64,000 bases of DNA from Liolophura sinensis (GCF_032854445.1 NW_027017963.1:124001-188000), one strand, 5' to 3'; shown: positions 1 to 13,994, numbered from the stretch's first letter. Numbers and translations: made by a program. Notes: generated by a model not told the origin, from the letters alone.

Positions 1-138
1 GACTGTATCATGTACCTTGTGTTTTTTTAAATACAAATGGTGTGGTTTTTCTACATGTAGATAACGACATTGAGTTTGTCTTCGACTTAGAAATAAGACA
101 TTTGCTGAGTGAGTTAAATGGGCTTGGCCCAAAGATTT
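1..138. repeat. Partial monomer at left window edge
   Basis: This is the last quarter of a subfamily I monomer, cut by the window. It carries rare variants (AAATACAAATGG after the T-tract, AGATAACGACATTG, TTAGAAATAAGAC, GCTGAGTGAG) that recur at 7,148-7,285 and 8,797-8,934. It is therefore the third copy of a segment described below. Confidence 0.97.
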
Positions 139-712
139 GACGTCGTCTGGGCTACCGAAGGGCACATAACTTATAATGAAAAGTTGAATATAGTAATGAC
201 CAGTCGCGATTGTACATAGTTAATGTATCCGATTTCAATTCGCAAAAAGACCCGGCAAAAATCCTAAAGTGGAAAAACTGTTCCAATGCTGCTGGTAAGA
301 GGCTAATCCGACGTATTTTTTGACGAGAAATCGAATGGTGCAAACCACGTTGCTCTCCGACCAATACTTTTGGCTGTAGCCACAAATGAATAATCATTGA
401 TATCAAGATTACGTGCCCAGCAACGGCTCTTACTCCATGGAAACCAAGGAAATTTGCAATTTTTCAACAGCTGGAGATGCCTGGCCCAATTGCGCATCTT
501 TTGGCACCTTATTGATGTGGGTCAGTGTTCAATTGTACTTTTTACAGCGGACTGTATCAAGTACCTTCTGTTTTTTTTATATACAAATGGTGTGGTTTTT
601 CTACATGTAGATAAAGACATTGAGTTTGTCTTCGACTTAGAAGTAAGACATTTGCTGGGTGAGTTAAATGGGCTTGGCCCAAAGATTTGACGTGTTCTGT
701 GCTACCGAAAGG
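1..712. repeat. Three-copy segment, copy 1 of 3
   Basis: This roughly 0.71-kb stretch matches 7,148-7,859 (offset 7,147) and 8,797-9,508 (offset 8,796). Shared rare variants are TGTATCCGATT, CCACGTTGCTC, GATATCAAGATTACG and the altered monomer start GACGTGTTCTGTGC. After the shared part each copy continues into a different monomer variant. That marks two or more exchange points near the same monomer position. Confidence 0.9.
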
Positions 713-1261
713 CACATAACTTATAATGAAAAGTTGAATATAGTAATGACCAGTCGCGATTGTACATAGTTAATGTAGCCGATTTCAATTGGCAAAAAGA
801 CCAGGCAAAAATCCAAAAGTAGAAAAACTGTTCCAATGCTGCTGGTAAGAGGCTAATCCGACGTATTTTTTGACGAGAAATTGAATGGTGCAAACCGCGT
901 TGCTCTCCGACCAATACTTTTGGCTGTAGTCACAAATGAATAATCATTGATGTCAAGATCACGTGCCCAACAACGGCTCTTACTCAATGGAAACCAAGGA
1001 AATTTGCAATTTTTCAACAGCTGGAGATGCCTGGCCCAATTGCGCATCTTTCGGCACCTTATTGATGTGGGTCAGTGTTCAATTGTACTTTTTACAGCGG
1101 ACTGTATCAAGTACCTTGTGTTTTTTTATATACAAATGGTGTGGTTTTTCTACATGTAGATAAAGACATTGAGTTTGTCTTCGACTTAGAAGTAAGACAA
1201 CTGCTGGGTGAGTTAAATGGGCTTTGCCCAAAGATTTGACGTCGTCTGGGCTACCGAAGGG

Positions 1262-4200
1262 CACATAACTTATAATGAAAAGTTGAATATAGTAATGACC
1301 AGTCGCGATTGTACATAGTTAATGTAGCCGATTTCAATTGGGAAAAAGACCAGGTAAAAATCCAAAAGTAGAAAAACTGTTCCAATGCTGCTGGTAAGAG
1401 GCTAATCCGACGTATTTTTTGACGAGAAATCGAATGGTGCAAACTGCGTTGCTTTCCGACCAATACTTTTGGCTGTAGCCACAAATGAATAATCATTGAT
1501 GTCAAGATCACGTGCCCAGCAACGGCTCTTACTCCATGGAAACCAAGGAAATTTGCAATTTTTCAACAGCTGGAGATGCCTGGCCCAATTGCGCATCTTT
1601 TGGCACCTTATTGATGTGGGTCAGTGTTCAATTGTACTTTTTACAGCGGACTGTATCAAGTACCTTGTGTTATTTTTATATACAAATGGTGTGGTTTTTC
1701 TACATGTAGATAAAGACATTGAGTTTGTCTTCGACTTAGAAGTAAGACAACTGCTGGGTGAGTTAAATGGGCTTTGCCCAAAGATTTGACGTCGTCTGGG
1801 CTACCGAGGGGCACATAACTTATAATGAAAAGTTGAATATAGTAATGACCAGTCGCGATTGTACATAGTTAATGTAGCCGATTTCAATTCGCAAAAAGAC
1901 CAGGCAAAAATCCAAAAGTGGAAAAACTGTTCCAATGCTGCTGGTAAGAAGCTAATCCGACGTATTTTTTGACGAGAAATCGAATGGTGCAAACCGCGTT
2001 GCTCTCCGACCAATACTTTTGGCTGTAGCCACAAATGAATAATCATTGATGTCAAGATCACGTGCCCAGCAACGGCTCTTACTCCATGGAAACCAAGGAA
2101 ATTTGCAATTTTTCAACAGCTGGAGATGCCTGGCCCAATTGCGCATCTTTTGGCACCTTATTGATGTGGGTCAGTGTTCAATTGTAGTTTTTTACATCAG
2201 ACTGTAGCATGTACCTTGTGTCTTTTTATGTACAAATGGTGTGGTTTTTCTACATGTAGATAAAGACATTGAGACTGTCTTCGACTTAGAAGTAAGACAT
2301 TTGCTGGGTGAGTTAAATGGGCTTGGCCCAAAGATTTGACGTCGTCTGGGCTACCGAAGGGCACATAACTTATAATGAAAAGTGGAATATAGTAATGACC
2401 AGTCGCGATTGCACATAGTTAATGTAGCCGATTTCAATTAGAAAAAAGACCCGCCAAAAATCCAAAAGTGGAAAAACTGTTCCAATGCTGCTGGTAAGAG
2501 GCTAATCCGACGTATTTTTTGACGAGAAATCGAATGGTGCAAACCGCGTTGCTCTCCGACCAATACTTTTGGCTGTAGCCACAAATGAATAATCATTGAT
2601 GTCAAGATCACGTGCCCAGCAACTGCTCTTACTCCATGGAAACCAAGGAAATTTGCAATTTTTCAACAGCTGGAGATGCCTGGCCCAATTGCGCATCTTT
2701 TGGCACCTTATTGATGTGGGTCAGTGTTCAATTGTACTTTTTACAGCGGACTGTATCATGTACCTTCTGTTTTTTTTATATACAAATGGTGTGGTTTTTC
2801 TACATGTAGATAAAGACATTGAGTTTGTCTTCGACTTAGAAGTAAGACATTTGCTGGGTGAGTTAAATGGGCTTGGCCCAAAGATTTGACGTCGTCTGGG
2901 CTACCGAAGGGCACATAACTTATAATGAAAAGTTGAATATAGTAATGACCACTCGCGATTGTACATAGTTAATGTAGCCGATTTCAATTGGCAAAAAGAC
3001 CAGACAAAAATCCAAAAGTAGAAAAACTGTTCCAATGCTGCTGGTAAGAGGCTAATCCGACGTATTTTTTGACGAGAAATCGAACGGTGCAAACCGCGTT
3101 GCTCTCCGACCAATACTTTTGGCTGTAACTACAAATGAATAATCATTGATGTCAAGATCACGTGCCCAGCAACGGCTCTTACTCAATGGAAACCAAGGAA
3201 ATTTGCAATTTTTCAACAGCTGGAGATGCCTGGCCCAATTGCGCATCTTTTGGCACCTTATTGATGTGGGTCAGTGTTCAATTGTACTTTTTACAGCGGA
3301 CTGTATCAAGTACCTTGTGTTTTTTTATATACAAATGGTGTGGTTTTTCTACATGTAGATAAAGACATTGAGTTTGTCTTCGACTTAGAAGTAAGACAAC
3401 TGCTGGGTGAGTTAAATGGGCTTGGCCCAAAGATTTGACGTCGTCTGTGCTACCGAAGGGCACATAACTTGTAATGAAAAGTTGAATATAGTAATGACCA
3501 GTCGCGATTGTACATAGTTAATGTAGCCGATTTCAATTGGCAAAAAGACCAGGCAAAAATCCAAAAGTGGAAAAACTGTTCCAATGCTGCTGGTAAGAGG
3601 CTAATCCGACGTATTTTTTGACGAGAAATCGAATGGTACAAACCGCGTTGCTCCCCGATCAATACTTTTGGCTGTAACCACAAATGAATAATCACTGATG
3701 TCAAGATCACGTGCCCAGCAACGGCTCTTACTCAATGGAAACCAAGGAAATTTGCAATTTTTCAACAGCTGGAGATGCCTGGCCCAATTGCGCATCTTTT
3801 GGCACCTTATTGATGTGGGTCAGTGTTCAATTGTACTTTTTTACAGCAGACTGTATCATGTACCTTGTGTTTTTTTATATACAAATGGTGTGGTTTTTCT
3901 ACATGTAGATAAAGACATTGAGTTTGTCTTCGACTTAGAAGTAAGACATTTGCTGGGTGAGTTAAATGGGCTTGGCCCAAAGATTTGACGTCGTCTGGGC
4001 TACCGAAGGGCACATAACTTATAATGAAAAGTTGAATATAGTAATGACCAGTCGCGATTGTACATAGTTAATGTAGCCGATTTCAATTCGCAAAAAGACC
4101 CGGCAAAAATCCTAAAGTGGAAAAACTGTTCCAATGCTGCTGGTAAGAGGCTAATCCGACGTATTTTTTGACGAGAAATCGAATGGTGCAAACCGCGTTG

Positions 4201-5747
4201 CTCTCCCACCAATACTTTTGGCTGTAGCCACAAATGAATAATCATTGATGTCAAGATCACGTGCCCAGCAACTGCTCTTACTCCATGGAAACCAAGGAAA
4301 TTTGCAATTTTTCAACAGCTGGAGATGCCTGGCCCAATTGCGCATCTTTTGGCACCTTATTGATGTGGGTCAGTGTTCAATTGTACTTTTTACAGCGGAC
4401 TGTATCAAGTACCTTGTGTTTGTTTTATATACAAATGGTGTGGTTTTTCTACATGTAGATAAAGACATTGAGTTTGTCTTCGACTTAGAAGTAAGACATT
4501 TGCTGGGTGAGTTAAATGGGCTTGGCCCAAAGATTTGACGTCGTCTGGGCTACCGAAGGGCACATAACTTATAATGAAAAGTTGAATATAGTAATGACCA
4601 GTCGCGATTGTACATAGTTAATGTAGCCGATTTCAATTGGCAAAAAGACCAGGCAAAAATCCTAAAGTGGAAAAACTGTTCCAATGCTGCTGGTAAGAGG
4701 CTAATCCGACGTATTTTTTGACGAGAAATCGAATGGTGCAAACCGCGTTGCTGTCCGACCAATACTTTTGGTTGTAGCCACAAATGAATAATCATTGATG
4801 TCAAGATCACGTGCCCAGCAACGGCTCTTACTCCATGGAAACCAAGGAAATTTGCAATTTTTCAACAGCTGGAGATGCCTGGCCCAATTGCGCATCTTTT
4901 GGCACCTTATTGATGTGGGTCAGTGTTCAATTGTACTTTTTACAGCGGACTGTATCAAGTATCTTGTGTTTTTTTTATATACAAATGGTGTGGTTTTTCT
5001 ACATGTAGATAAAGACATTGAGTCTGTCTTCGACTTAGAAGTAAGACAACTGCTGGGTGAGTTAAATGGGCTTGGCCAAAAGATTTGACGTCGTCTGGGC
5101 TACCGAAGGGCACATAACTTATAATGAAAAGTTGAATATAGTAATGACCAGTCGAGATTGTACATAGTTAATGTGGCCGATTTCAATTAGCAAAAAGACC
5201 AGGCAAAAATCCAAAAGTGGAAAAACTGTTCCAATGCTGCTGGAAAGAGGCTAATCCGACGTATTTTTTGACGAGAAATCGAATGGTGCAAACCGCGTTG
5301 CTCTCCGATCAATACTTTTGGCTGTAGCCACAAATGAATAATCATTGATGTCAAGATCACGTGCCCAGCAACGGCTCTTACTCCATGGAAACCAAGGAAA
5401 TTTGCAATTTTTCAACAGCTGGAGATGCCTGGCCCAATTGCGCATCTTTTGGCACCTTATTGATGTGGGTCAGTGTTCAATTGTACTTTTTTACAGCAGA
5501 CTGTATCATGTACCTTGTGTTTTTTTAAATACAAATGGTGTGGTTTTTCTACATGTAGATAAAGACATTGAGTTTGTCTTCGACTTAGAAGTAAGACATT
5601 TGCTGGGTGAGTTAAATGGGCTTGGCCCAAAGATTTGACGTCGTCTGGGCTACCGAAAGGCACATAACTTATAATGAAAAGTTGAATATAGTAATGACCA
5701 GTCGCGATTGTACATAGTTAATGTAGCCGATTTCAATTCGCAAAAAG
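1262..5747. repeat. Segmental duplication in subfamily I, left copy (about 4.49 kb)
   Basis: About eight monomers match 9,509-13,994 at a constant offset of 8,247 bp (15 monomers). Shared private variants include GTGTTATTTTTATATAC, CCGAGGGGC, GTAGTTTTTTACATCAGAC, CCACTCGCG, GAACGGTGC, GGTACAAACC with CCCCGATC, and GCTGGAAAGAGG. I saw about ten base differences by eye, for example CTCCCACC near 4,205 where the right copy has CTCCGACC. The copies part at the left near GACGT(C/G) and at the right near GACC(C/A)G. Confidence 0.92.
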
Positions 5748-6186
5748 ACCCGCCAAAAATCCTAAAGTGGAAAAACTGTTCCAATGCTGCTGGTAAGAGG
5801 CTAATCCGACGTATTTTTTGACGAGAAATCGAATGGTGCAAACCGCGTTGCTCTCCGACCAATACTTTTGGCTGTAGCCACAAATGAATAATCATTGATG
5901 TCAAGATCACGTGCCCAGCAACGGCTCTTACTCCATGGAAACCAAGGAAATTTGCAATTTTTCAACAGCTGGAGATGCCTGGCCCAATTGCGCATCTTTT
6001 GGCACCTTATTGATGTGGGTCAGTGTTCAATTGTACTTTTTACAGCGGACTGTATCAAGTACCTTGTGTTTTTTTTATATACAAATGGTGTGGTTTTTCT
6101 ACATGTAGATAAAGACATTGAGTTTGTCTTCGACTTAGAAGTAAGACATTTGCTGGGTGAGTTAAATGGGCTTGGCCCAAAGATTT
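5637..6186. repeat. Reference monomer, subfamily I
   Basis: This 550-bp copy shows all four subfamily I diagnostic bases. It has an eight-base T-tract and few private changes: CCGAAAGGC near the start, and GACCCGCC followed by CCTAAAG around position 110-130. It can serve as the type copy when comparing subfamilies. No coding function is inferred. Confidence 0.93.
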
Positions 6187-6209
6187 GACGTCGTCTGGGC
6201 TACCGAAGG

Positions 6210-9200
6210 GCACATAACTTATAATGAAAAGTTGAATATAGTAATGACCAGTCGCGATTGTACATAGTTAATGTAGCAGATTTCAATTGGCAAAAAGACC
6301 AGGCAAAAATCCAAAAGTGGAAAAACTGTTCCAATGCTGCTGGTAAGAGGCTAATCCGACGCAATTTTTGACGAGAAATCGAATGGTGCAAACCGCGTTG
6401 CTCTCCGACCAATACTTTTGGCTGTAGCCACAAATGAATAATCATTGATGTCAAGATCACGTGCCCAGCAACGGCTCTTACTCCATGGAAACCATAGAAA
6501 TTTGCAATTTTTCAACAGCTGGAGATGCCTGGCCCAATTGCGCATCTTTTGGCACCTTATTGATGTGGGTCAGTGTTCAATTGTACTTTTTTACAGCAGA
6601 CTGTATCATGTACCTTGTGTTTTTTATGTACAAATGGTGTGGTTTTTCTATATGTAGATAAAGACATTGAGTTTGTCTTCGACTTAGAAGTAAGACATTT
6701 GCTGGGTGAGTTAAATGGGCTTGGCCCAAAGATTTGACGTCGTCTGGGCTACCGAAGGGCACATAACTTATAATGAAAAGTTGAATATAGTAATGACCAG
6801 TCGCGATTGTACATAGTTAATGTAGCCGATTTCAATTAGAAAAAATACCAGGCAAAAATCCAAAAGTGGAAAAACTGTTCCAATGCTGCTGGTAAGAGGC
6901 TAATCCGACGTATTTTTTGACGAGAAATCGAATGGTGCAAACCGCGTTGCTCTCCGACCAATACTTTTGGCTATATCCACAAATGAATAATCATTGATGT
7001 CAAGATCACGTGCCCAGCAACGGCTCTTACTCTATGGAAACCAAGGAAATTTGCAATTTTTCAACAGCTGGAGATGCCTGGTCCAATTGCGCATCTTTTG
7101 GCACCTTATTGATGTGGGTCAGTGTTCAATTGTACTTTTTTACAGCAGACTGTATCATGTACCTTGTGTTTTTTTAAATACAAATGGTGTGGTTTTTCTA
7201 CATGTAGGTAACGACATTGAGTTTGTCTTCGACTTAGAAATAAGACATTTGCTGAGTGAGTTAAATGGGCTTGGCCCAAAGATTTGACGTCGTCTGGGCT
7301 ACCGAAGGGCACATAACTTATAATGAAAAGTGGAATATAGTAATGACCAGTCGCGATTGTACATAGTTAATGTATCCGATTTCAATTCGCAAAAAGACCC
7401 GGCAAAAATCCTAAAGTGGAAAAACTGTTCCAATGCTGCTGGTAAGAGGCTAATCCGACGTATTTTTTGACGAGAAATCGAATGGTGCAAACCACGTTGC
7501 TCTCCGACCAATACTTTTGGCTGTAGCCACAAATGAATAATCATTGATATCAAGATTACGTGCCCAGCAACGGCTCTTACTCCATGGAAACCAAGGAAAT
7601 TTGCAATTTTTCAACAGCTGGAGATGCCTGGCCCAATTGCGCATCTTTTGGCACCTTATTGATGTGGGTCAGTGTTCAATTGTACTTTTTACAGCGGACT
7701 GTATCAAGTACCTTCTGTTTTTTTTATATACAAATGGTGTGGTTTTTCTACATGTAGATAAAGACATTGAGTTTGTCTTCGACTTAGAAGTAAGACATTT
7801 GCTGGGTGAGTTAAATGGGCTTGGCCCAAAGATTTGACGTGTTCTGTGCTACCGAAAGGCACATAACTTATAATGAAAAGTTGAATATAGTAATGACCAG
7901 TCGCGATTGTACATAGTTAATGTAGCAGATTTCAATTGGCAAAAAGACCAGGCAAAAATCCAAAAGTGGAAAAACTGTTCCAATGCTGCTGGTAAGAGGC
8001 TAATCCGACGCAATTTTTGACGAGAAATCGAATGGTGCAAACCGCGTTGCTCTCCGACCAATACTTTTGGCTGTAGCCACAAATGAATAATCATTGATGT
8101 CAAGATCACGTGCCCAGCAACGGCTCTTACTCCATGGAAACCATAGAAATTTGCAATTTTTCAACAGCTGGAGATGCCTGGCCCAATTGCGCATCTTTTG
8201 GCACCTTATTGATGTGGGTCAGTGTTCAATTGTACTTTTTTACAGCAGACTGTATCATGTACCTTGTGTTTTTTATGTACAAATGGTGTGGTTTTTCTAT
8301 ATGTAGATAAAGACATTGAGTTTGTCTTCGACTTAGAAGTAAGACATTTGCTGGGTGAGTTAAATGGGCTTGGCCCAAAGATTTGACGTCGTCTGGGCTA
8401 CCGAAGGGCACATAACTTATAATGAAAAGTTGAATATAGTAATGACCAGTCGCGATTGTACATAGTTAATGTAGCCGATTTCAATTAGAAAAAATACCAG
8501 GCAAAAATCCAAAAGTGGAAAAACTGTTCCAATGCTGCTGGTAAGAGGCTAATCCGACGTATTTTTTGACGAGAAATCGAATGGTGCAAACCGCGTTGCT
8601 CTCCGACCAATACTTTTGGCTATAGCCACAAATGAATAATCATTGATGTCAAGATCACGTGCCCAGCAACGGCTCTTACTCTATGGAAACCAAGGAAATT
8701 TGCAATTTTTCAACAGCTGGAGATGCCTGGTCCAATTGCGCATCTTTTGGCACCTTATTGATGTGGGTCAGTGTTCAATTGTACTTTTTTACAGCAGACT
8801 GTATCATGTACCTTGTGTTTTTTTAAATACAAATGGTGTGGTTTTTCTACATGTAGATAACGACATTGAGTTTGTCTTCGACTTAGAAATAAGACATTTG
8901 CTGAGTGAGTTAAATGGGCTTGGCCCAAAGATTTGACGTCGTCTGGGCTACCGAAGGGCACATAACTTATAATGAAAAGTGGAATATAGTAATGACCAGT
9001 CGCGATTGTACATAGTTAATGTATCCGATTTCAATTCGCAAAAAGACCCGGCAAAAATCCTAAAGTGGAAAAACTGTTCCAATGCTGCTGGTAAGAGGCT
9101 AATCCGACGTATTTTTTGACGAGAAATCGAATGGTGCAAACCACGTTGCTCTCCGACCAATACTTTTGGCTGTAGCCACAAATGAATAATCATTGATATC

Positions 9201-9484
9201 AAGATTACGTGCCCAGCAACGGCTCTTACTCCATGGAAACCAAGGAAATTTGCAATTTTTCAACAGCTGGAGATGCCTGGCCCAATTGCGCATCTTTTGG
9301 CACCTTATTGATGTGGGTCAGTGTTCAATTGTACTTTTTACAGCGGACTGTGTCAAGTACCTTCTGTTTTTTTTATATACAAATGGTGTGGTTTTTCTAC
9401 ATGTAGATAAAGACATTGAGTTTGTCTTCGACTTAGAAGTAAGACATTTGCTGGGTGAGTTAAATGGGCTTGGCCCAAAGATTT
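6210..9484. repeat. Three-monomer tandem duplication (1,649-bp period)
   Basis: Monomers at 6,187, 6,736 and 7,286 are repeated in order at 7,836, 8,385 and 8,935. Markers in the first pair are GTAGCAGATTTC, GACGCAATTTTTGACG, AAACCATAGAAATT and TCTATATGTAGA. Markers in the second pair are AATTAGAAAAAATACC and TACTCTATGG. The first pair differs at its very start, because the copy at 7,836 opens with GACGTGTTCTGTGC. The exchange point is therefore inside that monomer. Confidence 0.92.
7148..7859. repeat. Three-copy segment, copy 2 of 3
   Basis: It carries the same rare variants as 1-712 and 8,797-9,508. It differs from copy 1 in GTAGGTAACG (copy 1 has GTAGATAACG) and in AAGTGGAATAT (copy 1 has AAGTTGAATAT). 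Downstream it runs into the body of the monomer type seen at 6,187, marked by GTAGCAGATTTC and GACGCAATTTTTG. Confidence 0.9.
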
Positions 9485-9508
9485 GACGTGTTCTGTGCTA
9501 CCGAAAGG
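8797..9508. repeat. Three-copy segment, copy 3 of 3
   Basis: It carries the same rare variants as 1-712 and 7,148-7,859, with one private change, ACTGTGTCAAG (others ACTGTATCAAG). Downstream it runs into the monomer type seen at 1,238, marked by AATTGGGAAAAAGACC and CAGGTAAAAATCC. Confidence 0.9.
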
Positions 9509-12500
9509 CACATAACTTATAATGAAAAGTTGAATATAGTAATGACCAGTCGCGATTGTACATAGTTAATGTAGCCGATTTCAATTGGGAAAAAGACCAG
9601 GTAAAAATCCAAAAGTAGAAAAACTGTTCCAATGCTGCTGGTAAGAGGCTAATCCGACGTATTTTTTGACGAGAAATCGAATGGTGCAAACTGCGTTGCT
9701 TTCCGACCAATACTTTTGGCTGTAGCCACAAATGAATAATCATTGATGTCAAGATCACGTGCCCAGCAACGGCTCTTACTCCATGGAAACCAAGGAAATT
9801 TGCAATTTTTCAACAGCTGGAGATGCCTGGCCCAATTGCGCATCTTTTGGCACCTTATTGATGTGGGTCAGTGTTCAATTGTACTTTTTACAGCGGACTG
9901 TATCAAGTACCTTGTGTTATTTTTATATACAAATGGTGTGGTTTTTCTACATGTAGATAAAGACATTGAGTTTGTCTTCGACTTAGAAGTAAGACAACTG
10001 CTGGGTGAGTTAAATGGGCTTTGCCCAAAGATTTGACGTCGTCTGGGCTACCGAGGGGCACATAACTTATAATGAAAAGTTGAATATAGTAATGACCAGT
10101 CGCGATTGTACATAGTTAATGTAGCCGATTTCAATTCGCAAAAAGACCAGGCAAAAATCCAAAAGTGGAAAAACTGTTCCAATGCTGCTGGTAAGAAGCT
10201 AATCCGACGTATTTTTTGACGAGAAATCGAATGGTGCAAACCGCGTTGCTCTCCGACCAATACTTTTGGCTGTAGCCACAAATGAATAATCATTGATGTC
10301 AAGATCACGTGCCCAGCAACGGCTCTTACTCCATGGAAACCAAGGAAATTTGCAATTTTTCAACAGCTGGAGATGCCTGGCCCAATTGCGCATCTTTTGG
10401 CACCTTATTGATGTGGGTCAGTGTTCAATTGTAGTTTTTTACATCAGACTGTAGCATGTACCTTGTGTCTTTTTATGTACAAATTGTGTGGTTTTTCTAC
10501 ATGTAGATAAAGACATTGAGACTGTCTTCGACTTAGAAGTAAGACATTTGCTGGGTGAGTTAAATGGGCTTGGCCCAAAGATTTGACGTCGTCTGGGCTA
10601 CCGAAGGGCACATAACTTATAATGAAAAGTGGAATATAGTAATGACCAGTCGCGATTGTACATAGTTAATGTAGCCGATTTCAATTAGAAAAAAGACCCG
10701 CCAAAAATCCAAAAGTGGAAAAACTGTTCCAATGCTGCTGGTAAGAGGCTAATCCGACGTATTTTTTGACGAGAAATCGAATGGTGCAAACCGCGTTGCT
10801 CTCCGACCAATACTTTTGGCTGTAGCCACAAATGAATAATCATTGATGTCAAGATCACGTGCCCAGCAACTGCTCTTACTCCATGGAAACCAAGGAAATT
10901 TGCAATTTTTCAACAGCTGGAGATGCCTGGCCCAATTGCGCATCTTTTGGCACCTTATTGATGTGGGTCAGTGTTCAATTGTACTTTTTACAGCGGACTG
11001 TATCAAGTACCTTCTGTTTTTTTTATATACAAATGGTGTGGTTTTTCTACATGTAGATAAAGACATTGAGTTTGTCTTCGACTTAGAAGTAAGACATTTG
11101 CTGGGTGAGTTAAATGGGCTTGGCCCAAAGATTTGACGTCGTCTGGGCTACCGAAGGGCACATAACTTATAATGAAAAGTTGAATATAGTAATGACCACT
11201 CGCGATTGTACATAGTTAATGTAGCCGATTTCAATTGGCAAAAAGACCAGACAAAAATCCAAAAGTAGAAAAACTGTTCCAATGCTGCTGGTAAGAGGCT
11301 AATCCGACGTATTTTTTGACGAGAAATCGAACGGTGCAAACCGCGTTGCTCTCCGACCAATACTTTTGGCTGTAACTACAAATGAATAATCATTGATGTC
11401 AAGATCACGTGCCCAGCAACGGCTCTTACTCAATGGAAACCAAGGAAATTTGCAATTTTTCAACAGCTGGAGATGCCTGGCCCAATTGCGCATCTTTTGG
11501 CACCTTATTGATGTGGGTCAGTGTTCAATTGTACTTTTTACAGCGGACTGTATCAAGTACCTTGTGTTTTTTTATATACAAATGGTGTGGTTTTTCTACA
11601 TGTAGATAAAGACATTGAGTTTGTCTTCGACTTAGAAGTAAGACAACTGCTGGGTGAGTTAAATGGGCTTGGCCCAAAGATTTGACGTCGTCTGTGCTAC
11701 CGAAGGGCACATAACTTGTAATGAAAAGTTGAATATAGTAATGACCAGTCGCGATTGTACATAGTTAATGTAGCCGATTTCAATTGGCAAAAAGACCAGG
11801 CAAAAATCCAAAAGTGGAAAAACTGTTCCAATGCTGCTGGTAAGAGGCTAATCCGACGTATTTTTTGACGAGAAATCGAATGGTACAAACCGCGTTGCTC
11901 CCCGATCAATACTTTTGGCTGTAACCACAAATGAATAATCATTGATGTCAAGATCACGTGCCCAGCAACGGCTCTTACTCAATGGAAACCAAGGAAATTT
12001 GCAATTTTTCAACAGCTGGAGATGCCTGGCCCAATTGCGCATCTTTTGGCACCTTATTGATGTGGGTCAGTGTTCAATTGTACTTTTTTACAGCAGACTG
12101 TATCATGTACCTTGTGTTTTTTTATATACAAATGGTGTGGTTTTTCTACATGTAGATAAAGACATTGAGTTTGTCTTCGACTTAGAAGTAAGACATTTGC
12201 TGGGTGAGTTAAATGGGCTTGGCCCAAAGATTTGACGTCGTCTGGGCTACCGAAGGGCACATAACTTATAATGAAAAGTTGAATATAGTAATGACCAGTC
12301 GCGATTGTACATAGTTAATGTAGCCGATTTCAATTCGCAAAAAGACCCGGCAAAAATCCTAAAGTGGAAAAACTGTTCCAATGCTGCTGGTAAGAGGCTA
12401 ATCCGACGTATTTTTTGACGAGAAATCGAATGGTGCAAACCGCGTTGCTCTCCGACCAATACTTTTGGCTGTAGCCACAAATGAATAATCATTGATGTCA

Positions 12501-13994
12501 AGATCACGTGCCCAGCAACTGCTCTTACTCCATGGAAACCAAGGAAATTTGCAATTTTTCAACAGCTGGAGATGCCTGGCCCAATTGCGCATCTTTTGGC
12601 ACCTTATTGATGTGGGTCAGTGTTCAATTGTACTTTTTACAGCGGACTGTATCAAGTACCTTGTGTTTGTTTTATATACAAATGGTGTGGTTTTTCTACA
12701 TGTAGATAAAGACATTGAGTTTGTCTTCGACTTAGAAGTAAGACATTTGCTGGGTGAGTTAAATGGGCTTGGCCCAAAGATTTGACGTCGTCTGGGCTAC
12801 CGAAGGGCACATAACTTATAATGAAAAGTTGAATATAGTAATGACCAGTCGCGATTGTACATAGTTAATGTAGCCGATTTCAATTGGCAAAAAGACCAGG
12901 CAAAAATCCAAAAGTGGAAAAACTGTTCCAATGCTGCTGGTAAGAGGCTAATCCGACGTATTTTTTGACGAGAAATCGAATGGTGCAAACCGCGTTGCTC
13001 TCCGACCAATACTTTTGGTTGTAGCCACAAATGAATAATCATTGATGTCAAGATCACGTGCCCAGCAACGGCTCTTACTCCATGGAAACCAAGGAAATTT
13101 GCAATTTTTCAACAGCTGGAGATGCCTGGCCCAATTGCGCATCTTTTGGCACCTTATTGATGTGGGTCAGTGTTCAATTGTACTTTTTACAGCGGACTGT
13201 ATCAAGTATCTTGTGTTTTTTTTATATACAAATGGTGTGGTTTTTCTACATGTAGATAAAGACATTGAGTCTGTCTTCGACTTAGAAGTAAGACAACTGC
13301 TGGGTGAGTTAAATGGGCTTGGCCAAAAGATTTGACGTCGTCTGGGCTACCGAAGGGCACATAACTTATAATGAAAAGTTGAATATAGTAATGACCAGTC
13401 GAGATTGTACATAGTTAATGTGGCCGATTTCAATTAGCAAAAAGACCAGGCAAAAATCCAAAAGTGGAAAAACTGTTCCAATGCTGCTGGAAAGAGGCTA
13501 ATCCGACGTATTTTTTGACGAGAAATCGAATGGTGCAAACCGCGTTGCTCTCCGATCAATACTTTTGGCTGTAGCCACAAATGAATAATCATTGATGTCA
13601 AGATCACGTGCCCAGCAACGGCTCTTACTCCATGGAAACCAAGGAAATTTGCAATTTTTCAAAAGCTGGAGATGCCTGGCCCAATTGCGCATCTTTTGGC
13701 ACCTTATTGATGTGGGTCAGTGTTCAATTGTACTTTTTTACAGCAGACTGTATCATGTACCTTGTGTTTTTTTAAATACAAATGGTGTGGTTTTTCTACA
13801 TGTAGATAAAGACATTGAGTTTGTCTTCGACTTAGAAGTAAGACATTTGCTGGGTGAGTTAAATGGGCTTGGCCCAAAGATTTGACGTCGTCTGGGCTAC
13901 CGAAAGGCACATAACTTATAATGAAAAGTTGAATATAGTAATGACCAGTCGCGATTGTACATAGTTAATGTAGCCGATTTCAATTCGCAAAAAG
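9509..13994. repeat. Segmental duplication in subfamily I, right copy (about 4.49 kb)
   Basis: Partner of 1,262-5,747 at offset 8,247 bp. Changes private to this copy include CAAATTGTGTGG near 10,484 and TTTCAAAAGCTGG near 13,660. The latter also appears at 18,060, in a further copy 4,399 bp downstream, so this copy and not the left one was the source of, or recipient from, the 17.6-19.5 kb block. Confidence 0.92.

Noticed and set aside
4081-4110. CENP-B box
   Set aside because: The TTCGCAAAAAGACCCGG stretch has TTCG and a C/G-rich end, but the spacing and the final CGGG of the box do not fit.
7148-9508. Assembly collapse or false duplication from the nearly identical 1,649-bp copies
   Set aside because: The two copies differ in small ways (GTAGGTAACG versus GTAGATAACG, CTATATCC versus CTATAGCC), which argues for two real copies, though reads would be needed to be sure.
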